Notes under the pieces: generated by a model | What the model was told of the DNA's origin: nothing | Database searches by the model: none | Seen by the model: only the letters and a program-made list of their open reading frames with translations | Origin: an uncultured Lachnospiraceae bacterium | GTDB lineage: Bacteria > Bacillota > Clostridia > Lachnospirales > Lachnospiraceae | DNA: 7,506 bases | Reading direction: 5' to 3' | NCBI GenBank assembly: GCA_947175775.1 | Contig: CAMWNY010000110.1 | Location: forward strand, 1 to 7,506 | In this document: positions 1-6,097 of the stretch, one piece after another | How positions within the stretch are numbered: position 1 is the stretch's first letter | How the letters are laid out: each line of letters begins with the position of its first letter | Program-made: the position numbers and the translations under genes

Positions 1-1337
1 GTTATCAACAAATCGCCGTTGATACAATTTTTTAATAAAAAATTTTCAATTTCATCAAAGGAAGGAAAATAATAGCAGTCCACGCCAAGTTTTTCCAGTT
101 CGGCAAGCAAATCCTTTGAGGAAATGCCGATGGTATTTTTTTCGCGCGCGGCATAAATGTCCGTGAGCACTACCTTGTCGGCAAGCGAGAGCGCCTTTGC
201 AAAATCAGTTAAAAATGCTTTTGTCCTTGTGTATGTATGCGGCTGGAAGACGCACCAAAGCGATTTATGCGGATAGTTTGCAGCTGCTTTTAAGGTCGCC
301 TTGATTTCTGTCGGATGGTGTGCGTAATCGTCAAGGATGGTAACGCCGCAGACTTCGCCCTTGTATTCAAAGCGTCTGTCCGTTCCGCAAAATGTGGAAA
401 GCGCGTTTAAGACAATATTTAAGTCGATTCCAAGAAGATCCGTCAGCGCGATAACGGAGAGCGAATTTATAATATTGTGTTCTCCGACAACGCCAAGCGA
501 GACGCGTCCGCAGTCTTCCCCATGCTTTAAGAGTGTGTAGGAGCCGCGTCCGAATGCATCGTAGGATGCGTCTTTGTAGCTGTAATCCGCCGTGCTGCTG
601 TTATTGTCGTTTCCGAAGGTAATGATATTGCAGCGCAGACCTTCGGTGAGCTGTGACAAATGTTCAATGTCGTTATTGACAATAAGAAAACCGTCGTTTG
701 GAAGAATATCCGCAAACTTCCGGAAGGAATTGCGAATATCGTTGATGTCTTTAAAGAAATCCATATGGTCTTCTTCTATATTTAAGATGATGCTGATGCG
801 TGGAAAAAAGCTTAAAAAGGAATTTGTGTATTCGCACGCTTCCGTGACAAAATATTCGGATTTTCCCACGCGGATGTTTCCGCCGATGGATTTTAAAATG
901 CCGCCGATGGATAAGGTGGGGTCGGCATCTGCGGCAAGCAGAACCTCCGAAACCATTGAGGTGGTGGTGGTTTTTCCATGTGTGCCGCTGATTGCAATCG
1001 GTGTCTTATAATTTTTCATAATTTGTCCAAGCAAATCTGCGCGCGTTATCATGGAAAGTTGTTTTTCTTCTGCGCGCGCAAATTCGGGATTATCCTTCGC
1101 AATAGCGGCAGTATAAACAACTAAGTCAATATCATCCGTAATGTTGCTTGCCATCTGTGGATAATTGATTTTGGCGCCCTTAGCAGTAAGATGCTGTGTG
1201 AGCGGCGATTTTCTGGCATCGGAACCGCTTACCGTAAAGCCGGCATCCATTAAAATTTCAGCAAGACCGGACATGCTGATTCCTCCGATACCGATAAAGT
1301 GTACATGGATTGGAGTGTCGAAATTTATCTGATACAT
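1..1337 (-). CDS. murC: UDP-N-acetylmuramate--L-alanine ligase (MurC), C-terminal end cut off by the window edge
   Basis: Cytoplasmic ATP-dependent ligase that adds L-alanine to UDP-MurNAc, the first amino acid of the peptidoglycan stem peptide. Translating the minus strand from 1337 gives 445 uninterrupted codons. Visible signatures: the N-terminal Rossmann motif FIGIGGISMSGLA at about residues 14-26; the Mur-ligase P-loop GTHGKTTTT from residue 118 (Lys122 binds ATP phosphates); the EACEY motif at 166-170; DDYAHHPTE from residue 336; and FQPHTYTRT shortly after. The last residues seen, NGDLLIT, normally precede a final GAGD-type segment, so about 15-20 residues are missing to the left of base 1. 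The start is supported by AAGGAAG (1347-1353 on the complement) nine bases upstream and by the usual MurC start close before the GxGG motif. It is transcribed away from glgC. I found no convincing promoter for it in the gap. The plus-strand open frames inside it are shadows. Confidence 0.97.
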   Translation of the reverse strand, partial: MYQINFDTPIHVHFIGIGGISMSGLAEILMDAGFTVSGSDARKSPLTQHLTAKGAKINYPQMASNITDDIDLVVYTAAIAKDNPEFARAEEKQLSMITRADLLGQIMKNYKTPIAISGTHGKTTTTSMVSEVLLAADADPTLSIGGILKSIGGNIRVGKSEYFVTEACEYTNSFLSFFPRISIILNIEEDHMDFFKDINDIRNSFRKFADILPNDGFLIVNNDIEHLSQLTEGLRCNIITFGNDNNSSTADYSYKDASYDAFGRGSYTLLKHGEDCGRVSLGVVGEHNIINSLSVIALTDLLGIDLNIVLNALSTFCGTDRRFEYKGEVCGVTILDDYAHHPTEIKATLKAAANYPHKSLWCVFQPHTYTRTKAFLTDFAKALSLADKVVLTDIYAAREKNTIGISSKDLLAELEKLGVDCYYFPSFDEIENFLLKNCINGDLLI

Positions 1338-1509
1338 GAAATGTTTCTTCCTTTCGCCCTTAAAATTTGATGATACGTTATTAATATACATCATACACCT
1401 CAAACGGTTACTTTTCCATAGAAAAATAAATTGATAGACATAATGAATAGAAAAAATGAATTATCTGACAAAATCCGAAAAATTCTATAGTTAAAATAAT
1501 CACAAACTA

Positions 1510-1538
1510 TTTCCATTGTTGAAATTGTATGCTATAAT
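1510..1538 (+). promoter_or_regulatory. Probable sigma-A promoter of glgC (extended -10)
   Basis: A perfect TATAAT -10 box at 1533-1538 is preceded by TGC at 1530-1532, giving a full extended -10. A partial -35, TTTCCA (4 of 6 matches), lies at 1510-1515 with a 17-bp spacer. The predicted transcript would start near 1545 and carry a leader of about 140 bases before the glgC start. Inferred from sequence only. Confidence 0.7.
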
Positions 1539-1547
1539 ATATTCAAC
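1518..1547. repeat. Inverted repeat GTTGAA/TTCAAC flanking the -10 box
   Basis: GTTGAA at 1518-1523 and its exact reverse complement TTCAAC at 1542-1547 are separated by 18 bases that contain the extended -10 element. Such placement would suit an operator bound by a dimeric repressor. Arms of only six bases in AT-rich DNA can arise by chance, so the operator role is a guess. Confidence 0.3.
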
Positions 1548-1622
1548 GGTCTGCTTTTATGTGAAAACTACTATAATATTTACATTGGCTGGGACCAGTT
1601 AAAAGATGGATATGTGGAATTG

Positions 1623-1662
1623 TCCGGCACTGTCTTTTGGCAAAGACAAAGAGACAGCCGGG
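1623..1662 (+). promoter_or_regulatory. Long hairpin in the glgC 5' leader, possible regulatory RNA
   Basis: TCCGG (1623-1627) pairs with CCGGG (1658-1662), and CTGTCT (1630-1635) pairs with AGACAG (1652-1657). Together they make an 11-bp stem broken only by a two-base bulge (CA, 1628-1629). A competing inner hairpin, GTCTTT/AAAGAC with a TGGC loop (1632-1647), shares part of the same strand, so two alternative folds are possible. No U-tract follows, so this is not an intrinsic terminator. The element ends about 14 bases before the glgC ribosome binding region, well placed to affect translation. I could not match it to a known riboswitch class. Confidence 0.5.
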
Positions 1663-1675
1663 CGGTTACAAGAAT

Positions 1676-1686
1676 GGGGTGACAAC
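1676..1686 (+). promoter_or_regulatory. Ribosome binding region that sets the glgC start
   Basis: GGGGTGAC sits directly upstream of the ATG at 1687, ending about four bases before it. It is not a perfect Shine-Dalgarno but is the only G-rich stretch near a candidate start. The alternative in-frame ATG at 1606 has no purine-rich sequence at a workable distance. It would also add 27 residues not expected in GlgC. Confidence 0.5.
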
Positions 1687-2955
1687 ATGATTAAAAAAGA
1701 AATGATTGCCATGCTTTTAGCAGGTGGACAGGGTTCGAGACTGGGAGTTCTGACATCAAAAATGGCGAAACCGGCAGTTGCCTTTGGCGGCAAGTACAGA
1801 ATTATCGATTTTCCCCTGAGCAATTGTATCAATTCGGGTATCGACACAGTCGGAGTCCTTACACAATATCAGCCGTTGAAGCTGAATACACACATTGGAA
1901 TTGGTATTCCTTGGGATTTGGACAGAAATATCGGCGGCGTAACCATTCTTCCGCCGTATGAAAAGAGCAGTGAGAGCGAATGGTACACAGGCACGGCAAA
2001 TGCCATTTTCCAAAATCTGGAATATATGGAAAGCCTGCATCCCGATTATGTGCTCATTCTTTCAGGCGATCATATCTATAAAATGGATTATGAGGTAATG
2101 CTCGATTTCCACAAAGAAAACGGTTCGGAGGTTACAATTGCATCAATGCCCGTTCCGATAGAGGAAGCAAAGCGTTTTGGCATTGTTATTACGGATGAAA
2201 ACAAGAAGATTGTCGATTTTGAGGAAAAACCGGAGAATCCGCGCAGCAATTTAGCTTCCATGGGAATCTATATATTTAACTGGAAGACCCTGAAGGACGC
2301 GCTGATTGCAAAGGCGGACCAGCCGGCGCTTGATTTTGGGAAACATGTCATACCGTACTGCTTTGACAAAGGCAGTCCAATGTACTCTTATGAATTTAAT
2401 GGTTATTGGAAAGATGTGGGAACATTAAGCTCTTATTGGGAGGCGAATATGGAGCTGATTGACATTGTTCCCGAGTTTAATCTTTATGAGGAATATTGGA
2501 AGATTTATACAAAGAGCGAGACGCTTCCTCCACAGTATATTTCTGACAGGAGCGTGGTTGAGCGCTGCATTATCGGAGAGGGATCTGAGATTTACGGAAA
2601 GGTGTACAATTCCGTAATCGGCTGTGGTGTGGTTATCGGGGAGGACACGGTTGTGCGTGACTCGATTATCATGAATCAGACTCAAATTGGAAGCGGGTGT
2701 GTGATAGAGAAGGCAATTATTGATGAATTTACAAAGGTTGGTGATAACACCCAGCTTGGAACAATGCCTGAGAAGGAAAATGATACAAGACCGGATATTT
2801 ACAACAATGGGATTGTGACAGTCGGTGAAAAAACCATAGTTCCTGCAAATGTCAAAATAGGAAAGAATGCGGTTGTTTTTGGAGAAACGGTTGCTGCGGA
2901 TTATGTGGATGGCATTTTGGACAGCGGCAAGACATTAATAAAGATGGGGGATTAA
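1687..2955 (+). CDS. glgC: Glucose-1-phosphate adenylyltransferase, catalytic subunit (GlgC)
   Basis: Makes ADP-glucose and pyrophosphate from ATP and glucose-1-phosphate, the committed step of bacterial glycogen synthesis, in the cytoplasm. The 422-residue protein has the nucleotidyltransferase domain first: the G-rich ATP loop LAGGQGSRL (11-19), the AKPAV...GGKYRIIDF segment (27-42; Lys25 aligns with the E. coli activator-site Lys39), WYTGTA (99-104), SGDHIYK with the catalytic Asp128, and EEKP with Lys181, which aligns with the glucose-1-phosphate-binding lysine of E. coli GlgC. Next comes GYWKDVGT, then a C-terminal left-handed beta-helix with hexapeptide-like repeats (about residue 300 on). 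Length is normal for clostridial GlgC. The start at 1687 places the ATP loop at the usual distance from the N-terminus. It is followed 82 bases later by glgD, a common pairing in Firmicutes. No glgA, glgB or glgP is seen nearby. Confidence 0.96.
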   Translation: MIKKEMIAMLLAGGQGSRLGVLTSKMAKPAVAFGGKYRIIDFPLSNCINSGIDTVGVLTQYQPLKLNTHIGIGIPWDLDRNIGGVTILPPYEKSSESEWYTGTANAIFQNLEYMESLHPDYVLILSGDHIYKMDYEVMLDFHKENGSEVTIASMPVPIEEAKRFGIVITDENKKIVDFEEKPENPRSNLASMGIYIFNWKTLKDALIAKADQPALDFGKHVIPYCFDKGSPMYSYEFNGYWKDVGTLSSYWEANMELIDIVPEFNLYEEYWKIYTKSETLPPQYISDRSVVERCIIGEGSEIYGKVYNSVIGCGVVIGEDTVVRDSIIMNQTQIGSGCVIEKAIIDEFTKVGDNTQLGTMPEKENDTRPDIYNNGIVTVGEKTIVPANVKIGKNAVVFGETVAADYVDGILDSGKTLIKMGD

Positions 2956-2960
2956 CATCC

Positions 2961-2974
2961 AAAACAATTGTTTT
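2961..2974. repeat. Perfect 14-bp palindrome after the glgC stop
   Basis: AAAACAATTGTTTT reads the same on both strands and begins five bases after the glgC stop codon. As RNA it could form only a weak A/U-rich stem, so a protein-binding site or chance are both possible. Confidence 0.35.
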
Positions 2975-2981
2975 TGATGTG

Positions 2982-3008
2982 GCAGATTTGTGTACGGCAC
3001 AAATTTGC
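2982..3008 (+). promoter_or_regulatory. Intercistronic hairpin between glgC and glgD
   Basis: An 11-bp stem (2982-2992 with 2998-3008, one G-U pair) closes the five-base loop TACGG. No U-run follows, so it is unlikely to terminate transcription. A stem here may protect the upstream glgC message from 3' decay or mark a processing site, which would set the GlgC:GlgD ratio. That role is inferred. Confidence 0.55.
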
Positions 3009-3037
3009 AGGTAGTGGAAAGGATATAGGTTTTTGTT

Positions 3038-4156
3038 ATGAGAGCATTAGGAATAGTTTTAGCAGGCGGAAACAGCAGAAGAATGGGAGCGCTTTCCTAT
3101 AAGAGGGCGATTTCAGCGATGCCGATTGCGGGCAGCTATCGAAGCATCGATTTTGTGCTGAGCAATATGTCAAATTCCCACATACAGAAAGTGGCGGTGA
3201 TTACGCAGTACAATTCGCGCAGCCTTCACGAGCATTTAAGTTCGTCAAAATGGTGGGATTTCGGACGAAAGCAGGGAGGGCTTTACACCTTCACGCCGAC
3301 CGTGACGCCGGATAACAGCAACTGGTACCAGGGCACGGCGGACAGTATTTATCAAAATCTTCTGTTTTTGAAGAGAAGCCATGAGCCGTATGTGGTGATT
3401 GCAACCGGCGACTGTGTTTATAAGATGGATTTTAACAAGGTTTTGGAATATCACATCGCGAAAAAGGCGGATATTACCGTGGTGGTTAAGGAGATGCCAA
3501 GCGACGCAAATGTGGACAGGTACGGCGTTGTCAGGATGAACGACGACGGCAGGATTGAAGAGTATGAGGAAAAGCCGGTAGTGGCAAAATCAAAGACGGT
3601 TTCCTGCGGTATTTATGTAATCCGCAGACGGCAGCTGATTGAACTGATTGAAAAGAGCGCCGAAGAGGGACGCCATGATTTGGTTCAGGACATCCTGATA
3701 CGTTACAAGGATTTAAAGAGAATTTACGGATATAAGATTGAGACATACTGGAGAAATATCGCGACTGTGGAGGATTATTACGGTACGAATATGGACTTTT
3801 TAAAGAAGGACATCCGGGATTATTTTTTCAAGCAGTATCCTGATATTTATTCAAAGGTCGATGATTTGCCGCCCGCAAAATACAATCCGGGTGCGCAGGT
3901 AAGGAACAGTTTGATTTCGAGCGGCTGCATTATCAATGGGACGGTCGAGAACTCGGTGCTGTTCAAGGAAGTTTTTGTCGGCAACAACTGTACAATTAAA
4001 AACTCCATCATTTTAAATGATGTGTATCTTGGCGATAACACCCACATTGAAAATTGTATTGTAGAGAGCCGCGATACAATAAGAGCAAATTCTCACCATG
4101 TTGGCGAGACCGGAATTAAGGTTGTCGTCGAGAAAAATGAGAGATATGTTCTGTAA
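3038..4156 (+). CDS. glgD: ADP-glucose pyrophosphorylase paralogue, probable regulatory subunit (GlgD)
   Basis: A 372-residue paralogue of the neighbouring GlgC. In Firmicutes, GlgD pairs with GlgC and alters its activity, with little activity alone. The same fold is recognisable: LAGGNSRRM (8-16), YRSIDF (34-39), NWYQGTAD, TGDCVYK with Asp125, EEKP with Lys179, YWRNIATVEDYY, and a C-terminal beta-helix. Compared with GlgC, key positions are altered. The ATP loop GGQGSRL has become GGNSRRM, with Ser13 at a conserved glycine, and the AKPAV lysine is replaced (Ile25 by alignment). This supports a regulatory rather than a fully catalytic role, although Asp125 and Lys179 remain. ATAGG at 3025-3029 lies eight bases before the ATG, with AAAGGA further upstream. 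It lies 82 bases after glgC with a hairpin between them and no evident promoter, so co-transcription is likely. Confidence 0.95.
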   Translation: MRALGIVLAGGNSRRMGALSYKRAISAMPIAGSYRSIDFVLSNMSNSHIQKVAVITQYNSRSLHEHLSSSKWWDFGRKQGGLYTFTPTVTPDNSNWYQGTADSIYQNLLFLKRSHEPYVVIATGDCVYKMDFNKVLEYHIAKKADITVVVKEMPSDANVDRYGVVRMNDDGRIEEYEEKPVVAKSKTVSCGIYVIRRRQLIELIEKSAEEGRHDLVQDILIRYKDLKRIYGYKIETYWRNIATVEDYYGTNMDFLKKDIRDYFFKQYPDIYSKVDDLPPAKYNPGAQVRNSLISSGCIINGTVENSVLFKEVFVGNNCTIKNSIILNDVYLGDNTHIENCIVESRDTIRANSHHVGETGIKVVVEKNERYVL

Positions 4157-4223
4157 GCAGTAGAGCCTGCACATAAGAATAATTTAAAAGAGAACGATTT
4201 GTAACTAAAGGGGGACAAAAAGA

Positions 4224-4505
4224 ATGAGAATAACAGACGTTCGCGTTCGTAAAATTACGAAAGAGGGAAAGATGAAAGCAGTGGTTTCCATTACGCTTGA
4301 CGATGAATTTGTAGTTCATGACATCAAGGTAATTGAAGGTGAAAAAGGACTTTTCATTGCAATGCCAAGCAAGAAATCTGCTGACGGCGAGTACAGAGAT
4401 ATCGCTCATCCGATTAACTCAAACACGAGAGACACAATTCAGAGGACCATCCTTGAGAGCTATGAGAAAGCACTCTTGGAGCCTGATGAAGAACCGACAG
4501 TTTAG
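4224..4505 (+). CDS. spoVG: SpoVG family regulator
   Basis: A 93-residue protein matching SpoVG over its whole length: MRITDVRVRKI at the start, EGKMKAVVSITLDDEFVVHDIKV written in two parts as EGKMKAVVSITL and DDEFVVHDIKV, then GLFIAMPSKK, DGEYRDIAHPIN and an acidic tail. SpoVG proteins are small cytoplasmic nucleic-acid-binding regulators, first known from effects on sporulation and septation in Bacillus and later shown to bind DNA or RNA in several Firmicutes. A very strong ribosome binding site, AAAGGGGG (4207-4214), lies nine bases before the ATG, suggesting high expression. It begins 67 bases after glgD. No convincing sigma-A promoter is visible in that gap; AATAAT at 4178-4183 lacks a -35. 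Read-through from glgCD is therefore plausible, and a SigH-type promoter as in Bacillus cannot be excluded. A strong terminator follows. Confidence 0.97.
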   Translation: MRITDVRVRKITKEGKMKAVVSITLDDEFVVHDIKVIEGEKGLFIAMPSKKSADGEYRDIAHPINSNTRDTIQRTILESYEKALLEPDEEPTV

Positions 4506-4536
4506 GAAATTGATGACATAAGATAAATGTGGGTAG

Positions 4537-4570
4537 AAAGGGCATCCGTTGTTTACGGGTGTCCTTTTGT
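4537..4570 (+). terminator. Intrinsic terminator after spoVG
   Basis: A 13-bp stem pairs 4537-4549 with 4555-4567, including two G-U pairs, around the loop TGTTT. The descending arm ends in TTTT, with GTTG following. It lies 31 bases after the spoVG stop and separates the glg/spoVG unit from the next operon. Its A-rich ascending arm could also give weak termination on the other strand, but no minus-strand gene ends here. Confidence 0.85.
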
Positions 4571-4598
4571 TGACGGCACATTTAATTTGTGATACGCT
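4570..4598 (+). promoter_or_regulatory. Candidate promoter of the VTC/DUF4956/cotH operon
   Basis: TTGACG (5 of 6 matches to the sigma-A -35) at 4570-4575 is followed after 17 bases by TACGCT at 4593-4598. That -10 keeps the first, second and last consensus bases. TGA at 4590-4592 supplies the TG of an extended -10. It lies immediately after the spoVG terminator, where a new transcript is expected. The leader would be about 70 bases. Confidence 0.5.
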
Positions 4599-4676
4599 TT
4601 AACTATTGAAAAAACGTAGATATTAGGCTGTAAAAAATATGGAATGTGTAAAACGCGGGAGGAAAGAGTAAGGAAA

Positions 4677-5381
4677 ATGAAACGTTACCGGAATGAGTGG
4701 AAATACCGTGTACAGGAAGCGGATTTGGCGGTAATTGAGAACAGGATTGCCGCTGTTATGGCTTTGGATTTTCACAGCGGACAATCGGGAAACTATGAGA
4801 TACATAGCTTGTACTTTGACGATTATAAGGACGCCTGTGCAAAAGAGAATGAGGCGGGTGTGTCACGCAGGTTTAAATACAGAATCCGGTACTATGGAAA
4901 TGCGCCGGATGTTTTGAAGCTGGAGCGAAAAGAAAAGCTGGACGGACGCTGCCATAAAGACAGTACGGTTATCACAAAGGAGACATGCCAAAAGATATTG
5001 GATGACAGAGCGGACGAGTTATACTGGGAAACGGATAATCCTTTGCTAAGAAGGTTTTGCGCACATATCATGACGCGGCTGTTTGCGCCGAGGGCGATTG
5101 TGAGTTATGAGCGGTCCGCTTATGTGGAGGAGATTACCAATATCAGAATTACACTGGATAAAAATATATCCGTTTCGGACAATATTGATGCATTTTTGTC
5201 GGGGAATTTTATGCGGTATCCGATACAGGAAAAAAGCGAACATGTGCTGGAGGTGAAATTTGATGATATTCTTCCAGGACATATCAAGGGCATTATAACA
5301 AACAAGTGTTTGATACAGTCATCTTTTTCCAAATATTATTTGGGGAGATTAAAATTACAGGAAATGAGGAGATTTTCATGA
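4677..5381 (+). CDS. VTC-domain polyphosphate polymerase
   Basis: A 234-residue stand-alone VTC domain, a member of the triphosphate-tunnel fold that in yeast Vtc4 makes inorganic polyphosphate from ATP. Tunnel residues are visible: RNEWKY at 5-10; HSLYFDD at 43-49; the paired arginines of KYRIRYYG (Arg69, Arg71); LERKEK (Glu83, Arg84, Lys85); SYERSAY with Arg146; LEVKFD with Glu192 and Lys194; and SSFSKYYLG with Lys219. These match the spacing of the Vtc4 substrate and metal residues. It has no SPX domain and no membrane segment, so the enzyme is probably cytoplasmic and docked to a membrane partner. The ATG at 4677 follows GGGAGGAAAG (14 bases from GGAGG) and starts at the family's usual first strand. 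An ATG at 4644 in frame has no ribosome binding site. The stop overlaps the next start (ATGA, 5378-5381), implying translational coupling. Confidence 0.9.
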   Translation: MKRYRNEWKYRVQEADLAVIENRIAAVMALDFHSGQSGNYEIHSLYFDDYKDACAKENEAGVSRRFKYRIRYYGNAPDVLKLERKEKLDGRCHKDSTVITKETCQKILDDRADELYWETDNPLLRRFCAHIMTRLFAPRAIVSYERSAYVEEITNIRITLDKNISVSDNIDAFLSGNFMRYPIQEKSEHVLEVKFDDILPGHIKGIITNKCLIQSSFSKYYLGRLKLQEMRRFS

Positions 5382-6046
5382 GTACATTAGGGAAAGCAAT
5401 TGAAAGTATTTTAAATTCGTATACCAGTCAGACAATCGGCACTGCGCAGGTTGTTTCCGTGCTGATTGTGGTATTGGCGTTGGCATTGTATGAGTTTGTC
5501 GTTTACAGGGTGGTTTCACACAGGGCATTTTATAACAAGTCGTTTAACATCTGCATTGTCGTGCTGCCGTTTTTTATTGCCACAATTGTGATGTGCCTGC
5601 AGTCAAACATTGTGATTACGCTTGGTACAATCGGCGCACTGGCAATCCTGCGTTTCCGTACTGCCGTAAAAGACCCTGTGGACATGCTGTATCTGCTGTG
5701 GTCCGTTCATATTGGGATTGTCTGCGGCTGCCAGCTTTATGAGATTGCAGTTCTGACTTCCCTGATTGTAACGGTGGTGCTGCTTCTGATGAACTATATT
5801 TCAATCGGAAGAAAGCCGTTCGTACTGGTGTTCCAATGTGCGACGGATAAGGACTTGGAGATTTTAAGCAATATCAGGGAGATTACCTCAAAGTTTCGCA
5901 TTAAAAGCAGGAATTACACGGCGCGGGGAATGAATTACGTCATTGAGTTTTCCGTAAAAGACCCGGCGGCGCTCACGGAGCGGTTGAAGGAACTGGAGAT
6001 TGAGAAGTTTTCCGTGATTGAGTATGACAGTGAAGACGTGATTTAG
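5378..6046 (+). CDS. DUF4956 family multi-pass membrane protein
   Basis: A 222-residue integral membrane protein of the DUF4956 family, whose function is not established. Hydrophobic segments lie at about 22-46, 56-75, 77-92, 103-121 and 123-142. The family hallmark is GTIGALAILRFRTAVKDP (83-100), followed by the LYLLWSVHIGI stretch; the Arg92, Arg94, Lys98 cluster sits at a membrane edge. Residues about 147-222 form a soluble tail with alternating helices and strands, resembling a small ferredoxin-like domain. The ATG at 5378 overlaps the stop of the polymerase by four bases and has AGGAG six bases upstream (5367-5371). The longer open frame from 5306 lies inside the previous gene and is not the start. 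Genes of this family recur beside VTC-domain and CotH genes. Acting as the membrane partner or channel for the polyphosphate polymerase is my inference. Confidence 0.9.
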   Translation: MSTLGKAIESILNSYTSQTIGTAQVVSVLIVVLALALYEFVVYRVVSHRAFYNKSFNICIVVLPFFIATIVMCLQSNIVITLGTIGALAILRFRTAVKDPVDMLYLLWSVHIGIVCGCQLYEIAVLTSLIVTVVLLLMNYISIGRKPFVLVFQCATDKDLEILSNIREITSKFRIKSRNYTARGMNYVIEFSVKDPAALTERLKELEIEKFSVIEYDSEDVI

Positions 6047-6050
6047 GGAA

Positions 6051-6079
6051 CACGACGGAGGAATAGTTCCTGTGCCGTG
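6051..6079 (+). promoter_or_regulatory. Small hairpin between the DUF4956 gene and cotH
   Basis: AGGAA (6059-6063) pairs with TTCCT (6067-6071) around a three-base loop, and CACG (6051-6054) pairs with CGTG (6076-6079) across an imperfect internal loop. No U-run follows, so it is not a terminator. It may tune the relative level of cotH, or it may be chance. Confidence 0.3.
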
Positions 6080-6097
6080 ATAGAATGAAGGTTAGTG

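Larger units (their letters stand above)
1338..1686. other. Divergent intergenic region murC/glgC
   Basis: About 350 bases of AT-rich DNA with no gene. The murC ribosome binding site lies at its left end. The middle (about 1370-1510) is very AT-rich, and I see no clear structure or strong promoter for murC there. The right part holds the glgC promoter, an inverted repeat around it and a hairpin in the transcribed leader, all listed separately. An open frame in phase with glgC begins at 1606 but lacks a ribosome binding site. Confidence 0.8.

Noticed and set aside
592..1011. Plus-strand open frame of 139 codons
   Set aside because: It lies wholly antisense to murC, whose motifs are unmistakable in the other strand, and its translation resembles no family I know.
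1383..1471. Promoter for murC on the minus strand (TATATT at 1383-1388 or TTGTCA at 1466-1471)
   Set aside because: Neither element has a matching partner box at a normal spacing, so no promoter was called.
1581..1680. Known riboswitch in the glgC leader (c-di-GMP, ZTP, ykkC-type, c-di-AMP)
   Set aside because: Short fragments such as AGCCGGG and GGGACC recall some of these, but the full ordered consensus is absent in each case.
1606..1686. Upstream in-frame start for glgC adding 27 residues
   Set aside because: No ribosome binding site; the segment overlaps the leader hairpin; GlgC normally begins a few residues before the ATP loop.
4149..4183. Sigma-A promoter for spoVG using AATAAT at 4178-4183
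   Set aside because: No -35 at 16-18 bases; TTCTGT at 4149-4154 is too far away.
4644..4676. Upstream in-frame start for the VTC-domain protein
   Set aside because: No purine-rich site before it, whereas GGGAGGAAAG lies between it and the ATG at 4677.
5306..5377. Upstream in-frame start for the DUF4956 protein
   Set aside because: It lies inside the polymerase gene; the ATG at 5378 has a good AGGAG and the typical ATGA overlap.
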